Below are positions 1-6,777 of a DNA stretch of 49,568 nucleotides, one piece after another. The DNA comes from Oscillospiraceae bacterium (GTDB lineage: Bacteria; Bacillota; Clostridia; Oscillospirales; Oscillospiraceae). The position numbers and the translations under genes are program-made. The notes under the pieces are model-generated. The model had not been told where the DNA came from. It did not search any database and was given only the letters and a program-made list of their open reading frames with translations. Within the stretch, counting starts at the first letter, position 1. Every line of letters begins with the position of its first letter. The stretch covers positions 1 to 49,568 of the forward strand of contig CACYHB010000010.1 of assembly GCA_902774015.1 (NCBI GenBank), written 5' to 3'.

Positions 1-31
1 GCCTTCCCCTTGTCGCCTTTCTTTGGAATGT

Positions 32-72
32 AAGAACCGTTTCTTTCCGCGAACAGGAAAGAAACGGTTCTT
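32..72. terminator. 17-bp perfect hairpin, likely terminator of an upstream gene
   Basis: Arms at 32-48 and 56-72 are perfect reverse complements around a 7-nt loop. The outer arm is A-rich on the left and ends TTCTT on the right, so it could work as a terminator for a gene left of the window. There is no long T-run after it, so a structural RNA role is not excluded. Confidence 0.5.
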
Positions 73-162
73 AATTGACGCAGCCTATCTGCTCTGAGCA
101 GAAGGACAAAACCTATAGCTTTTTATCCGCTTTGCCGAGGAGGGGTATAAAATCTCCCAAGA

Positions 163-198
163 CCGTAAATAATAGGCGCGTAATCCTATTATTTACGG
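163..198 (+). promoter_or_regulatory. Hairpin overlapping the spoIIQ ribosome-binding site
   Basis: A 14-bp perfect inverted repeat (163-176 and 185-198, 8-nt loop) ends inside the GGAGG at 197-201 that serves the downstream ATG at 209. Two G residues of the Shine-Dalgarno are therefore in the stem. This could lower or condition translation of the SpoIIQ-like protein. Seen directly; the regulatory role is inferred. Confidence 0.5.
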
Positions 199-208
199 AG
201 GTATGAGC

Positions 209-949
209 ATGAACAGCAGAAACTCCGGCGGGAAGCTGGAGGCGTTTTTCATGGGGAAGGGCTTCTACATAGTCCTGTTCCTCTGCGCATCGATCATCGG
301 CGTGTCTGCCTGGATGATGGCGGCGGGAGAGCGGACTATGGCGGAAGACTTCGGCGTGGTAAATGAGCAGGGCCTGGAGAATCACCGGGTGGAAACCGTG
401 ATCCTGCCGCCCGAGCAGGAGGCGCAGCCGGCCATGGCGCCGGAGACGCAGGTCCTGCGCCCTGAGAGCGAGGACAGCGGCACGGATGAGGCGGAAACGG
501 ACGAGGTCTGGCGTCAGGGCGACGTGCTGGAGGCGGCGGCCCCGGTCTATGTCTGGCCGGTCAGCGGGCAGGTGGAGCGGCGGCACGACAGGAGCGTACT
601 GAGCTACGACGCCACCATGCGCGACTGGCGTACCCATGAGGGCATCGACATCGCGGCGCCTTTGGGCGAGACAGTGTTCGCCGCCCACGCGGGCAGCGTG
701 GAGAGCATCGCGCAGGACGATCTCTACGGTACGGTAGTCACCGTGGCGCACGGCGACGGCGGGCGCACGGTCTATGCAAACCTGGCGGAGATCCCGGCAG
801 TCGGCGTGGGCGACTGGGTGGAACCCGGAGACGTGATCGGCGCCGTGGGCACGACGGCCCTGTGCGAGATCGGCCAGGGGACGCACCTGCACTTCGCCGT
901 CACGGTGGACGGCGTGAACGTGAACCCGCTGGACTATCTCCCGGGGTAA
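209..949 (+). CDS. spoIIQ: SpoIIQ-like M23 family metallopeptidase, sporulation
   Basis: Membrane-anchored LytM/M23 peptidase of 246 aa. One membrane segment lies at residues 18-38, followed by an acidic, proline-containing linker (60-110) and an M23 domain (115-246). The zinc ligands are visible: H143xxxD147 and the H226-L-H228 motif, so the site looks complete, as in clostridial SpoIIQ and unlike the B. subtilis protein, which lacks a zinc ligand. In the family, SpoIIQ sits in the forespore membrane and pairs with SpoIIIAH across the intermembrane space during engulfment. The ATG at 209 is preferred over the one at 203 because GGAGG (197-201) is 7 nt from 209 but only 1 nt from 203. Single gene, closed by a strong terminator. 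A generic M23 peptidase is the alternative; size and single-membrane-segment layout favour SpoIIQ. Confidence 0.75.
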   Translation: MNSRNSGGKLEAFFMGKGFYIVLFLCASIIGVSAWMMAAGERTMAEDFGVVNEQGLENHRVETVILPPEQEAQPAMAPETQVLRPESEDSGTDEAETDEVWRQGDVLEAAAPVYVWPVSGQVERRHDRSVLSYDATMRDWRTHEGIDIAAPLGETVFAAHAGSVESIAQDDLYGTVVTVAHGDGGRTVYANLAEIPAVGVGDWVEPGDVIGAVGTTALCEIGQGTHLHFAVTVDGVNVNPLDYLPG

Positions 950-992
950 ACAAAAAAGAGCTGTGATTATGGTCACAGCTCTTTTTTTGTTC
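949..992. terminator. Bidirectional terminator between spoIIQ and the dehydratase operon
   Basis: The stem pairs an A-run plus GAGCTGTGA with TCACAGCTC plus a T-run (loop TTATGG). A-rich on one side and T-rich on the other, it can end transcription from both converging units. Confidence 0.85.
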
Positions 993-1005
993 AGCGATGA
1001 AAGGA

Positions 1006-1176
1006 TCAGATATACTGGTTGTGCTCCTGATGGTCGTACCACTTCTCCAGCAGGGGAGCAAGCAGGGCGGTGGCCTTCATGTCCAGGTTGAAGATATAGA
1101 TCGTAAAGGTGACCACGAAAAAGCAGAGCGCGGCCAGCAGCAGAACCAGGGGGAACTTCAAAAGCTTTTTCAACAT
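1006..1176 (-). CDS. 56-aa single-pass membrane protein at the end of the dehydratase operon
   Basis: Short frame starting at the ATG at 1176 and ending TGA at 1006. It begins MLKKLLKFPL, has one strongly hydrophobic segment at residues 8-29 and then a polar tail ending WYDHQEHNQYI. The positive residues before the membrane segment predict a cytoplasmic N-terminus. A GGAAGGAG motif lies about 13 nt upstream, longer than ideal. It starts 21 nt after the dehydratase stop, with no terminator between, so it is cotranscribed. No family recognised. It might anchor or assist the dehydratase or a partner, but that is only inferred from position. Confidence 0.6.
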   Translation of the reverse strand: MLKKLLKFPLVLLLAALCFFVVTFTIYIFNLDMKATALLAPLLEKWYDHQEHNQYI

Positions 1177-1197
1177 ATGCTTCCAGCTACTCCTTCC

Positions 1198-2796
1198 TTA
1201 ATATGCCTCGTTGTCGGGGATGATCTCCAGCGAGGGATCCAGAGGCTCTTCCCGCATGACCGTGCGCATATAGTTGTTGACCTGGTCGCGGATGGCCTGA
1301 CGGGTGAAGACGCGGGGATCGCAGAGGTCATGGGAGACCCACATGATGTGGATGCCGCGCTCGCGGGCCTGCTCCTCGAACATGCCGTGCATACCGGTGA
1401 GAGCCTTGCAGCTCATATGCTCCCACATCATGACAACGTCGGCGTTCATCTTCTCGCACAGCTCCCACAGCTCGTCCACCAGCACCTTGTAGCCGCCGTG
1501 GGTGTGGTTGCGCATGATCATCTCCATGTTGAGCATGGCCATGTCGCGGTAGGCCTGCTCGCGGTTTTCGGGGGTGTCCTCCTCGGCGATCATCTCGGTG
1601 TTGATGACGGAGAGCATGTCGGTCAGCGGCATGACGCCCCAGCACTGGACCAGCCAGTAGAGCATGTCGATCACGTACTGCGGCTGCACGCCCCAGACAA
1701 TGGCGCGGTGGCGGTACTCCTTGGCGTACATGCGTTTGGCGCGGTAGCCCTGCTCGGCCAGCTGAAGCAGTTTGTGGTCGATCTTCACAAAGTCGGCGTT
1801 GCGGCCGGAGTTGCCCATGTAGTTGGTGTCGTTATACAGGCTGAAGGCTGCGCCGAAGAACTGGGGATAGGGCGTGGAGTTGATCTCCATCTGGGCGATG
1901 CGGCAGCGGGTCGCGTCGTTGACGCGCTTTGCCGCGGTAAAGTACACGTCCCAGTCCCACTTCTCGCCGGTGTGCTCCTCGACAAAGGCGATGGCCTTTT
2001 TGATCTCGGTGGCCGCGTATTCCATAACGTCCGGCTCCTTGTGGCGCAGCGGGGTGGCCAGCTGGAAGGTGGGGATGCCGTACTCGCGCTCCAGACGCTT
2101 GGCGATGATGCCGTTGCCCATCAGAGAACCGTCGCAGGTGGTGTTGTTCTGCACGGCGCACTTGCCGAGCACGCAGAAATCGTCTTCAATGGAGATGCCG
2201 GCCTCGGCCTCGGGCATGGGGCAGACGTCGCCGGGGATGCCGTACTGCTGGGCAATGTCCAGATAGTGCATGACGTTGAACTGGTGGAAGATGTTGGAGG
2301 CGAACATGGTGGGCACCTCGCGCAGGATGGTGTGCACTTTTTTGGTGTCGAAGCCCATCATGAAGGTGACCATGGAGTTTTCGTCGGTGATGACGCACTT
2401 GTCGGAGTAGGCCACGTCGTTGCCTACGCGGCGGTCGCCGCGGAAGCAGTTGGCAATGGCCTGGGTCACGTCGGCAATGACGAAGTTGAAGGAGGTGTGG
2501 GCGATGCGCAGCGCCTCGTCGCGCAGGCCGATGGTGAACTTGTCCATGCCGTGGGGCACGAAGAGATAGCTCATCATCCAGCGATAGCGGAAGAAGCCCT
2601 TGATGTTGCGGGGCACCACGATGAAGCGGGCCAGCACGAAAATCAGGTACAGCCAGCGGGTGTAATCGTAGAGGGTGTCCTTCACGCCGCGCCATTCACG
2701 GCGGGCACGGACCTTCAGCTTCTCGTCATAGATCTTGCCGGGCGACTGTTCACCGGCACGCTTGACGGGATTGACAATCTTTTCAACCGTTTTCAT
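1198..2796 (-). CDS. 2-hydroxyacyl-CoA dehydratase family subunit (larger, 532 aa)
   Basis: Member of the HgdA/HgdB, HadB/HadC and BcrB/BcrC family. These form heterodimers that carry a [4Fe-4S] cluster and eliminate water from (R)-2-hydroxyacyl-CoA through a ketyl radical, after one-electron injection by an ATP-dependent activator. Family features are the cysteine-rich stretch around CVLGKCAVQNNTTC (about residues 208-221), the HxGGYK segment and the HMSCKALTGMHG motif near residues 463-474. The N-terminal 70 residues are rich in aromatic and hydrophobic residues but also charged. Its ATG overlaps the TGA of the upstream subunit by 4 nt, so the two are translationally coupled. No activator (HgdC-type) gene is present in the window. 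The acyl substrate cannot be fixed from sequence (hydroxyglutaryl, lactyl, phenyllactyl or other). Confidence 0.8.
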   Translation of the reverse strand: MKTVEKIVNPVKRAGEQSPGKIYDEKLKVRARREWRGVKDTLYDYTRWLYLIFVLARFIVVPRNIKGFFRYRWMMSYLFVPHGMDKFTIGLRDEALRIAHTSFNFVIADVTQAIANCFRGDRRVGNDVAYSDKCVITDENSMVTFMMGFDTKKVHTILREVPTMFASNIFHQFNVMHYLDIAQQYGIPGDVCPMPEAEAGISIEDDFCVLGKCAVQNNTTCDGSLMGNGIIAKRLEREYGIPTFQLATPLRHKEPDVMEYAATEIKKAIAFVEEHTGEKWDWDVYFTAAKRVNDATRCRIAQMEINSTPYPQFFGAAFSLYNDTNYMGNSGRNADFVKIDHKLLQLAEQGYRAKRMYAKEYRHRAIVWGVQPQYVIDMLYWLVQCWGVMPLTDMLSVINTEMIAEEDTPENREQAYRDMAMLNMEMIMRNHTHGGYKVLVDELWELCEKMNADVVMMWEHMSCKALTGMHGMFEEQARERGIHIMWVSHDLCDPRVFTRQAIRDQVNNYMRTVMREEPLDPSLEIIPDNEAY

Positions 2797-3992
2797 GCCT
2801 GCTCACCTCTCTGAATCTTCTTGATCTCAATGCTCTCCACGAAGGCCTGCACACGGGTGCGCATCTGGCCGGAGGAGGAGGCAATGCTGTAGGGACGGTC
2901 GACGGACAGGACGGGATAGCCGAAATCCTTGTTCAGCATGGAAGCGCCGAGCGTTCTCTCATAGGCCCAGGGATCGCAGAACTTGACCTGCTCGTAGATG
3001 ATGCCGTCGGCGCCGTACTCGCGGGCCAGATCGGCCACATACTGCTTGCGGCCGTAGACCTTATCCATGCTCATCATGCGCGGGCACTGGCAGCCCTGGA
3101 TGTAGTGGCGGCAAACCTGGGTGAGCGCATCCTCCTCCTCGTTGAGGACGATCTCCTCACGGCCGGGATAGGAGCCGAAGCAGAAGCGGTCGCAGCAGAC
3201 GAGAGCGCCCTGCTCCTCGATGAGTTTGATCAGGTCGGAGTCGTCCAGCTCGGAGCCGACCACCAGCAGACGGGCGCGGTACTCCCTCTCGTCCGGCTCG
3301 CGGGTCTTGAGCTCTTCCAGGGTCTCCTCCAGCTTGTCAAGGATCAGGTACTTGGGACACACGTAGCTCGCCAGGCACAGCACGTGGAACTCATAGCCCG
3401 TGATGCGGGGCCTGTCGCCCTTGCGGAACTCACCGATGGCGCGGATCAGGCGGCAGAGCCTGTTGTGCCGCTCCACGGCTTCGCGGATGGCGGCGTCGGA
3501 CACGTCAACGCCGTAGTTCTTCTTGAGGGGATTGAGGATGTGGTTCGTGCACTGCAGCACGGCCAGGTCCACGTCGCTGTCGGTGTTCTTGAAAGCGATC
3601 TCCATATACTCGTGGAAGAATTTGGGGTTGCCCTCGCCCATGGTGTGCAGCAGCTCCATGTTTTCCACGCAGCGGTTCATCATGGTGCAGCCGTCGGGCG
3701 TGATAACGCAGTCGGCAAAGTTGAAGCCGCCCTCGATGGCGCGCTCGAGCAGGGCGCGGCTGGGCTCGCACAGAAGATTCGTCATATAATAGGTGGCGAT
3801 GTCCATGGAGCCGGTATGGGGTGCAAAGAGACGGATAGAGCAGCAGTCTCCCAGGTTCAGCAGGGGTTCGGGGACGTTTTCACAGGTGTAGGCGACGCAG
3901 ATCTTGCCGTCGTTCTTGGCCTGAACGACCAGCGCGTTGTTGGCCTCCTGCAGGAGGTTTTCAAAGTAAATCAGATGTTTCAGGTCTCTCAT
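2793..3992 (-). CDS. 2-hydroxyacyl-CoA dehydratase family subunit (smaller, 399 aa)
   Basis: Second subunit of the heterodimer, first gene of the operon. Cysteines that may ligate the cluster occur in VAYTCENVPEPLL (near residue 38), VCCDRFCFGSYPG (near 266-276) and CRHYIQGCQCPRM (near 294-304). The C-terminal segment with EQVKFCDPW resembles HgdB/FldC-type subunits. The start at 3992 is chosen because AAAGAGGG lies 5 nt upstream; an ATG-less extension of 15 residues further up has no Shine-Dalgarno. The paired genes plus the missing local activator suggest that a single activator encoded elsewhere serves this enzyme. This fits fermentative amino-acid or organic-acid metabolism in an anaerobe. 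Confidence 0.8.
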   Translation of the reverse strand: MRDLKHLIYFENLLQEANNALVVQAKNDGKICVAYTCENVPEPLLNLGDCCSIRLFAPHTGSMDIATYYMTNLLCEPSRALLERAIEGGFNFADCVITPDGCTMMNRCVENMELLHTMGEGNPKFFHEYMEIAFKNTDSDVDLAVLQCTNHILNPLKKNYGVDVSDAAIREAVERHNRLCRLIRAIGEFRKGDRPRITGYEFHVLCLASYVCPKYLILDKLEETLEELKTREPDEREYRARLLVVGSELDDSDLIKLIEEQGALVCCDRFCFGSYPGREEIVLNEEEDALTQVCRHYIQGCQCPRMMSMDKVYGRKQYVADLAREYGADGIIYEQVKFCDPWAYERTLGASMLNKDFGYPVLSVDRPYSIASSSGQMRTRVQAFVESIEIKKIQRGEQA

Positions 3993-4027
3993 TTGATCCC
4001 TCTTTCCAAAATAAAGTGCCTGTTTAC

Positions 4028-4056
4028 AGTTTATCAATACACCGGGGCAAAATCAA
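4028..4056 (-). promoter_or_regulatory. Sigma-A-type promoter of the dehydratase operon
   Basis: Read on the minus strand: TTGATT (4056-4051), 17-nt spacer, TAAACT (4033-4028). This would start transcription about 28 nt before the Shine-Dalgarno/ATG of the first subunit. Confidence 0.5.
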
Positions 4057-4128
4057 GTTCAGGGGGTGTTTCGCCCCGAATTTTATCGAAAACATCAAAA
4101 TTCTTTGAGCATCTTTTATGCAAAGCGA

Positions 4129-4175
4129 CAGGGACGATGTATAGACATTTCGGATAAAAATGTCTCATCATCCCT
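4129..4175. promoter_or_regulatory. Large imperfect hairpin upstream of the dehydratase operon
   Basis: CAGGGACGATG...AGACATTT pairs with AAAATGTCT...CATCATCCCTG across a short loop, with a 3-nt bulge and one mismatch. It lies in the 227-bp gap between the EEP-family gene and the dehydratase operon. A T-run at 4191-4197 on the + strand is 15 nt away. On the minus strand it follows the end of the EEP-family gene, so it may act as its terminator, or be a regulatory element. Confidence 0.4.
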
Positions 4176-4219
4176 GCCGCGATCTCGTGTTTTTTTGTTA
4201 AGACAGTTCTCTGAAGACT

Positions 4220-5278
4220 TCAGCCGAGCGTCACGTTCAAAAAGACCGGGTTGTGGTCGGAGTTTTCAAATCCCAGGTCCAGCGTCTCGGCGGAATTGAC
4301 CTTCACATTGGCGGACACGATGAAGCCGTCGATGATGTAGTACTGGGTGTGGGCCGTGTCGGCGGGATCGTAGGGCTGGTTGAGCAGGCGGCAGCTGGGC
4401 GTCTGCAGATCATAGACGTAGGAGAAGCCCTCCGGCAGCACGTCGTTTTCCAGCACACCCGGCTGCCAGTAATCGGGGTCGATCATCGGGAACACGTCCA
4501 GCGAGCCGGGGAAGGTCTGGTTGAAGTCGCCGCCGGCGATGACGTAGTTGCCTTTTTCGTATTCCTCACGCAGCAGCCCCATCAGCTGCTGCGTCTGGGC
4601 GATCTTGCCGGCGCCGTCGTCATAGGCCTCCAGATGGAGGTTCACGAGCACGAGCTCCTTGTCGCTCCCCTCGAGGGGCAGACGGCTGACCAGAAGGCAG
4701 CGCTTGAGATTGGCGGTGCTCAGGGGCCAGGAGAAGGGGCAGGGGAGAGAGATGCGTTCAGCCGAGTCGATCCGGTATTCAGAACTCGTCATCAGGCCGC
4801 TGTGCACCTTGCCCATGGGCGGCCAGGGGATGGGCACGAAGGGACAGGAGTAGTTGAGCGCCTGGACGGACTGACCAACGGAGAGGGCTTCCGCCTCGTT
4901 GATGCCGAAGGTGCGCCTGGAATCGGTGTCCACCTCCTGGAGGATGACCATGTCGTAGTCGCCCACGCCCAGCTGCGCGCCGATGCCGGCCAGATAGCGC
5001 TGAACCGTGAGCTGATCCGCGGCCATGGAGTTCACGCCGCCGTCCATAAAGAAATCGGACTCCGCGCCGAGGCCGGCGTAGCCGATGTTCCAGGAGAGGA
5101 TGCGCAGATTCTGCTCCTCCTTGAGGGCCGGAAGGGGCTGGTCGGGCATGTCGAAGAAGTTCAGTGCCTCCGAAGGGGCGGGCTTGAACTCCGTCGCGGT
5201 CAGGAAACCGAAGAGCCCGCCAACGGCCAGCACGAGCACGAGAAGCAGGATCAGCAGAGCTTTCAGAAGCTTTTTCAT
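4220..5278 (-). CDS. Membrane-anchored endonuclease/exonuclease/phosphatase-fold protein
   Basis: EEP superfamily hydrolase of 352 aa. An N-terminal signal anchor (residues 2-26, [17 protein letters not shown]) places the domain outside the membrane. Fold motifs are in order: [10 protein letters not shown] (metal site Asn), ILQEVD (metal Glu), [15 protein letters not shown] (catalytic Asp/Asn) and SDHNPVF (catalytic His). The set of metal and catalytic residues is intact. EEP proteins cleave phosphodiesters or phosphomonoesters in DNA, RNA, lipids or inositol phosphates; the substrate here is unknown, though an exported, anchored form suggests an extracytoplasmic substrate. The ATG at 5278 follows GGAGG by 8 nt. 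It is a single-gene unit divergent from glyA, with its own consensus promoter. Confidence 0.75.
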   Translation of the reverse strand: MKKLLKALLILLLVLVLAVGGLFGFLTATEFKPAPSEALNFFDMPDQPLPALKEEQNLRILSWNIGYAGLGAESDFFMDGGVNSMAADQLTVQRYLAGIGAQLGVGDYDMVILQEVDTDSRRTFGINEAEALSVGQSVQALNYSCPFVPIPWPPMGKVHSGLMTSSEYRIDSAERISLPCPFSWPLSTANLKRCLLVSRLPLEGSDKELVLVNLHLEAYDDGAGKIAQTQQLMGLLREEYEKGNYVIAGGDFNQTFPGSLDVFPMIDPDYWQPGVLENDVLPEGFSYVYDLQTPSCRLLNQPYDPADTAHTQYYIIDGFIVSANVKVNSAETLDLGFENSDHNPVFLNVTLG

Positions 5279-5312
5279 GGCGGAAACCTCCACTCTTTCA
5301 AATCATACATGG

Positions 5313-5341
5313 ATTGTACCATCTTTCTACGAAAGCATCAA
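5313..5341 (-). promoter_or_regulatory. Promoter of the EEP-family gene
   Basis: Minus strand: TTGATG (5341-5336), 17-nt spacer, TACAAT (5318-5313). Close match to sigma-A consensus, 35 nt before the start codon. Confidence 0.65.
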
Positions 5342-5365
5342 GCAATATTCGTCAAACTTGCCGGA

Positions 5366-5394
5366 TTGTAAGAAGAAGGGAAAAAGGGTATAAT
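5366..5394 (+). promoter_or_regulatory. glyA promoter
   Basis: TTGTAA at 5366-5371, 17-nt spacer, perfect TATAAT at 5389-5394. Only 24 bp separate it from the divergent promoter of the EEP-family gene. Confidence 0.75.
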
Positions 5395-5427
5395 AAATCG
5401 AAAAAGAAAAAACGGAGGTCTGTTTTT

Positions 5428-6669
5428 ATGAGTTATGAACGGATCAAAGAGCAGGACCCGAAAGTCTACGAATCCATGATGCGGGAGCTGCAGCGCCAGC
5501 GGGATCATCTGGAGCTGATCGCCTCGGAAAATTTTGTGAGCGAGGCCGTCATGCAGGCCATGGGCAGCCACCTGACCAACAAATACGCCGAGGGCTATCC
5601 CGCCGCGCGCTATTACGGCGGCTGCCGGTACGTGGACGAGGTGGAGACCCTCGCCATCGAGCGGGCCAAGAAGCTCTTCGGCGCAGAGCACGCCAATGTG
5701 CAGCCCCACTCGGGTTCCCAGGCCAACGTGGCCGTGTACCTGGCCCTGCTCAAGCCGGGCGACACCATCCTGGGCATGGATCTGAGCCACGGCGGCCATC
5801 TGACCCACGGTTCCAAGGCCTCCATCTCCGGCAAGTATTTCAACGCGCAGTTCTACGGCGTGGATCCCGAGACCGAGACCATCAACTACGATACCGTACA
5901 GCAGCGGGCTGAGGAAGTGAAGCCGAAGATCATCATCGCCGGCGCCAGCGCCTATCCCCGCTTCATCGACTTCAAGCGGATGCGCGAGATCGCCGATTCT
6001 GTGGGCGCCTACCTGATGGTGGACATGGCCCATGTGGCGGGCCTCGTGGCCGCGGGCGTGCATCCGAACCCGGTGCCCTATGCCCATGTGGTCACCACCA
6101 CCACCCACAAGACCCTGCGCGGTCCACGCGGCGCCCTGATCCTCTGCACGGACGAGCTGAAAAAGAAGATCAATTCCGCCGTCTTCCCCGGCACTCAGGG
6201 CGGCCCCCTGATGCACATCATCGCCGCCAAGGCCGTCTGCTTCGGCGAGGCGCTGCAGCCCGAGTTCAAGGAGTACCAGAGCCAGGTGGTCAAAAATGCC
6301 GCCGCGCTTGCCGAATCCCTGCGGGACAACGGCGTGCGCCTGGTCTCCGGCGGCACGGACAACCATCTGATGCTGGCGGACGTGATGAGCAAGGGCAAGA
6401 CCGGCGCCGAGGTCCAGGAACTGCTGGATGCGGCCAACATCACCGCCAACAAGAACACCATCCCCTTCGATACCCAGTCCGTGAAGCTGACCTCCGGCAT
6501 GCGCTTCGGCAGCCCTGCCGTCACCACCCGCGGCCTGAAGGAGGAGGAGATGCGGCAGATCGGCGGCTTTATCGCCCGCCTGATCGAAGAAGGCGAGAGC
6601 GCCGTGCCCGCGGTGCGCGAGCAGGTCATCGAGATGACCCGCCGCTTCCCGCTCTACCCCGAAATGTAA
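5428..6669 (+). CDS. glyA: Serine hydroxymethyltransferase
   Basis: PLP enzyme that interconverts serine and glycine with tetrahydrofolate, the main source of one-carbon units for purine, thymidylate and methionine synthesis. The 413-aa length is normal for the family. Diagnostic motifs: [12 protein letters not shown] (27-38), [15 protein letters not shown] (51-65), HSGSQAN (94-100), VDMAHVAGL (198-206) and the PLP-lysine segment [13 protein letters not shown] with K228. The ATG at 5428 has ACGGAGG 9 nt upstream; a longer frame upstream starts inside the promoter and is not real. Monocistronic: own promoter, own terminator at 6685-6718. No glycine riboswitch is visible in the short leader. 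Confidence 0.97.
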   Translation: MSYERIKEQDPKVYESMMRELQRQRDHLELIASENFVSEAVMQAMGSHLTNKYAEGYPAARYYGGCRYVDEVETLAIERAKKLFGAEHANVQPHSGSQANVAVYLALLKPGDTILGMDLSHGGHLTHGSKASISGKYFNAQFYGVDPETETINYDTVQQRAEEVKPKIIIAGASAYPRFIDFKRMREIADSVGAYLMVDMAHVAGLVAAGVHPNPVPYAHVVTTTTHKTLRGPRGALILCTDELKKKINSAVFPGTQGGPLMHIIAAKAVCFGEALQPEFKEYQSQVVKNAAALAESLRDNGVRLVSGGTDNHLMLADVMSKGKTGAEVQELLDAANITANKNTIPFDTQSVKLTSGMRFGSPAVTTRGLKEEEMRQIGGFIARLIEEGESAVPAVREQVIEMTRRFPLYPEM

Positions 6670-6684
6670 ATAATTCAATCGCTG

Positions 6685-6718
6685 CCGCCGCGTACAGGAG
6701 CTGTACGCGGCGGTTTTT
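6685..6718 (+). terminator. glyA terminator
   Basis: 12-bp perfect GC-rich stem (6685-6696 with 6702-6713, loop GGAGC) followed by TTTTT. Confidence 0.92.
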
Positions 6719-6719
6719 A

Positions 6720-6748
6720 TTGACAAATCGGGCCGATTTGGATAGTCT
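6720..6748 (+). promoter_or_regulatory. Promoter with a 17-bp palindrome between -35 and -10
   Basis: Perfect TTGACA at 6720-6725, 17-nt spacer, weak TAGTCT at 6743-6748. The spacer is almost filled by a perfect palindrome, CAAATCGG-g-CCGATTTG (6724-6740), 8-bp arms around one base. A perfect dyad between promoter boxes is the usual place for a dimeric repressor or a MerR-type activator operator. No regulator gene is adjacent. Confidence 0.55.
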
Positions 6749-6777
6749 GGTCAAAACGAGAGCCGGGGGGAGTGCTC

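Noticed and set aside
949-992. Shared stem core with 23137-23173 as a mobile repeat
   Set aside because: Both are ordinary intrinsic terminators with a common GAGCTGTGA core; two copies alone do not show mobility.
997-2814. Long + strand frame rich in His/Val/Gly over the dehydratase genes
   Set aside because: Mirror of a GC-rich gene on the other strand; no ribosome-binding site and low-complexity His/Val-rich composition. The minus-strand product is a clear family member.
5338-6726. Long minus-strand frame over glyA
   Set aside because: Antisense shadow of serine hydroxymethyltransferase; contains glyA's promoter and terminator and matches no family.
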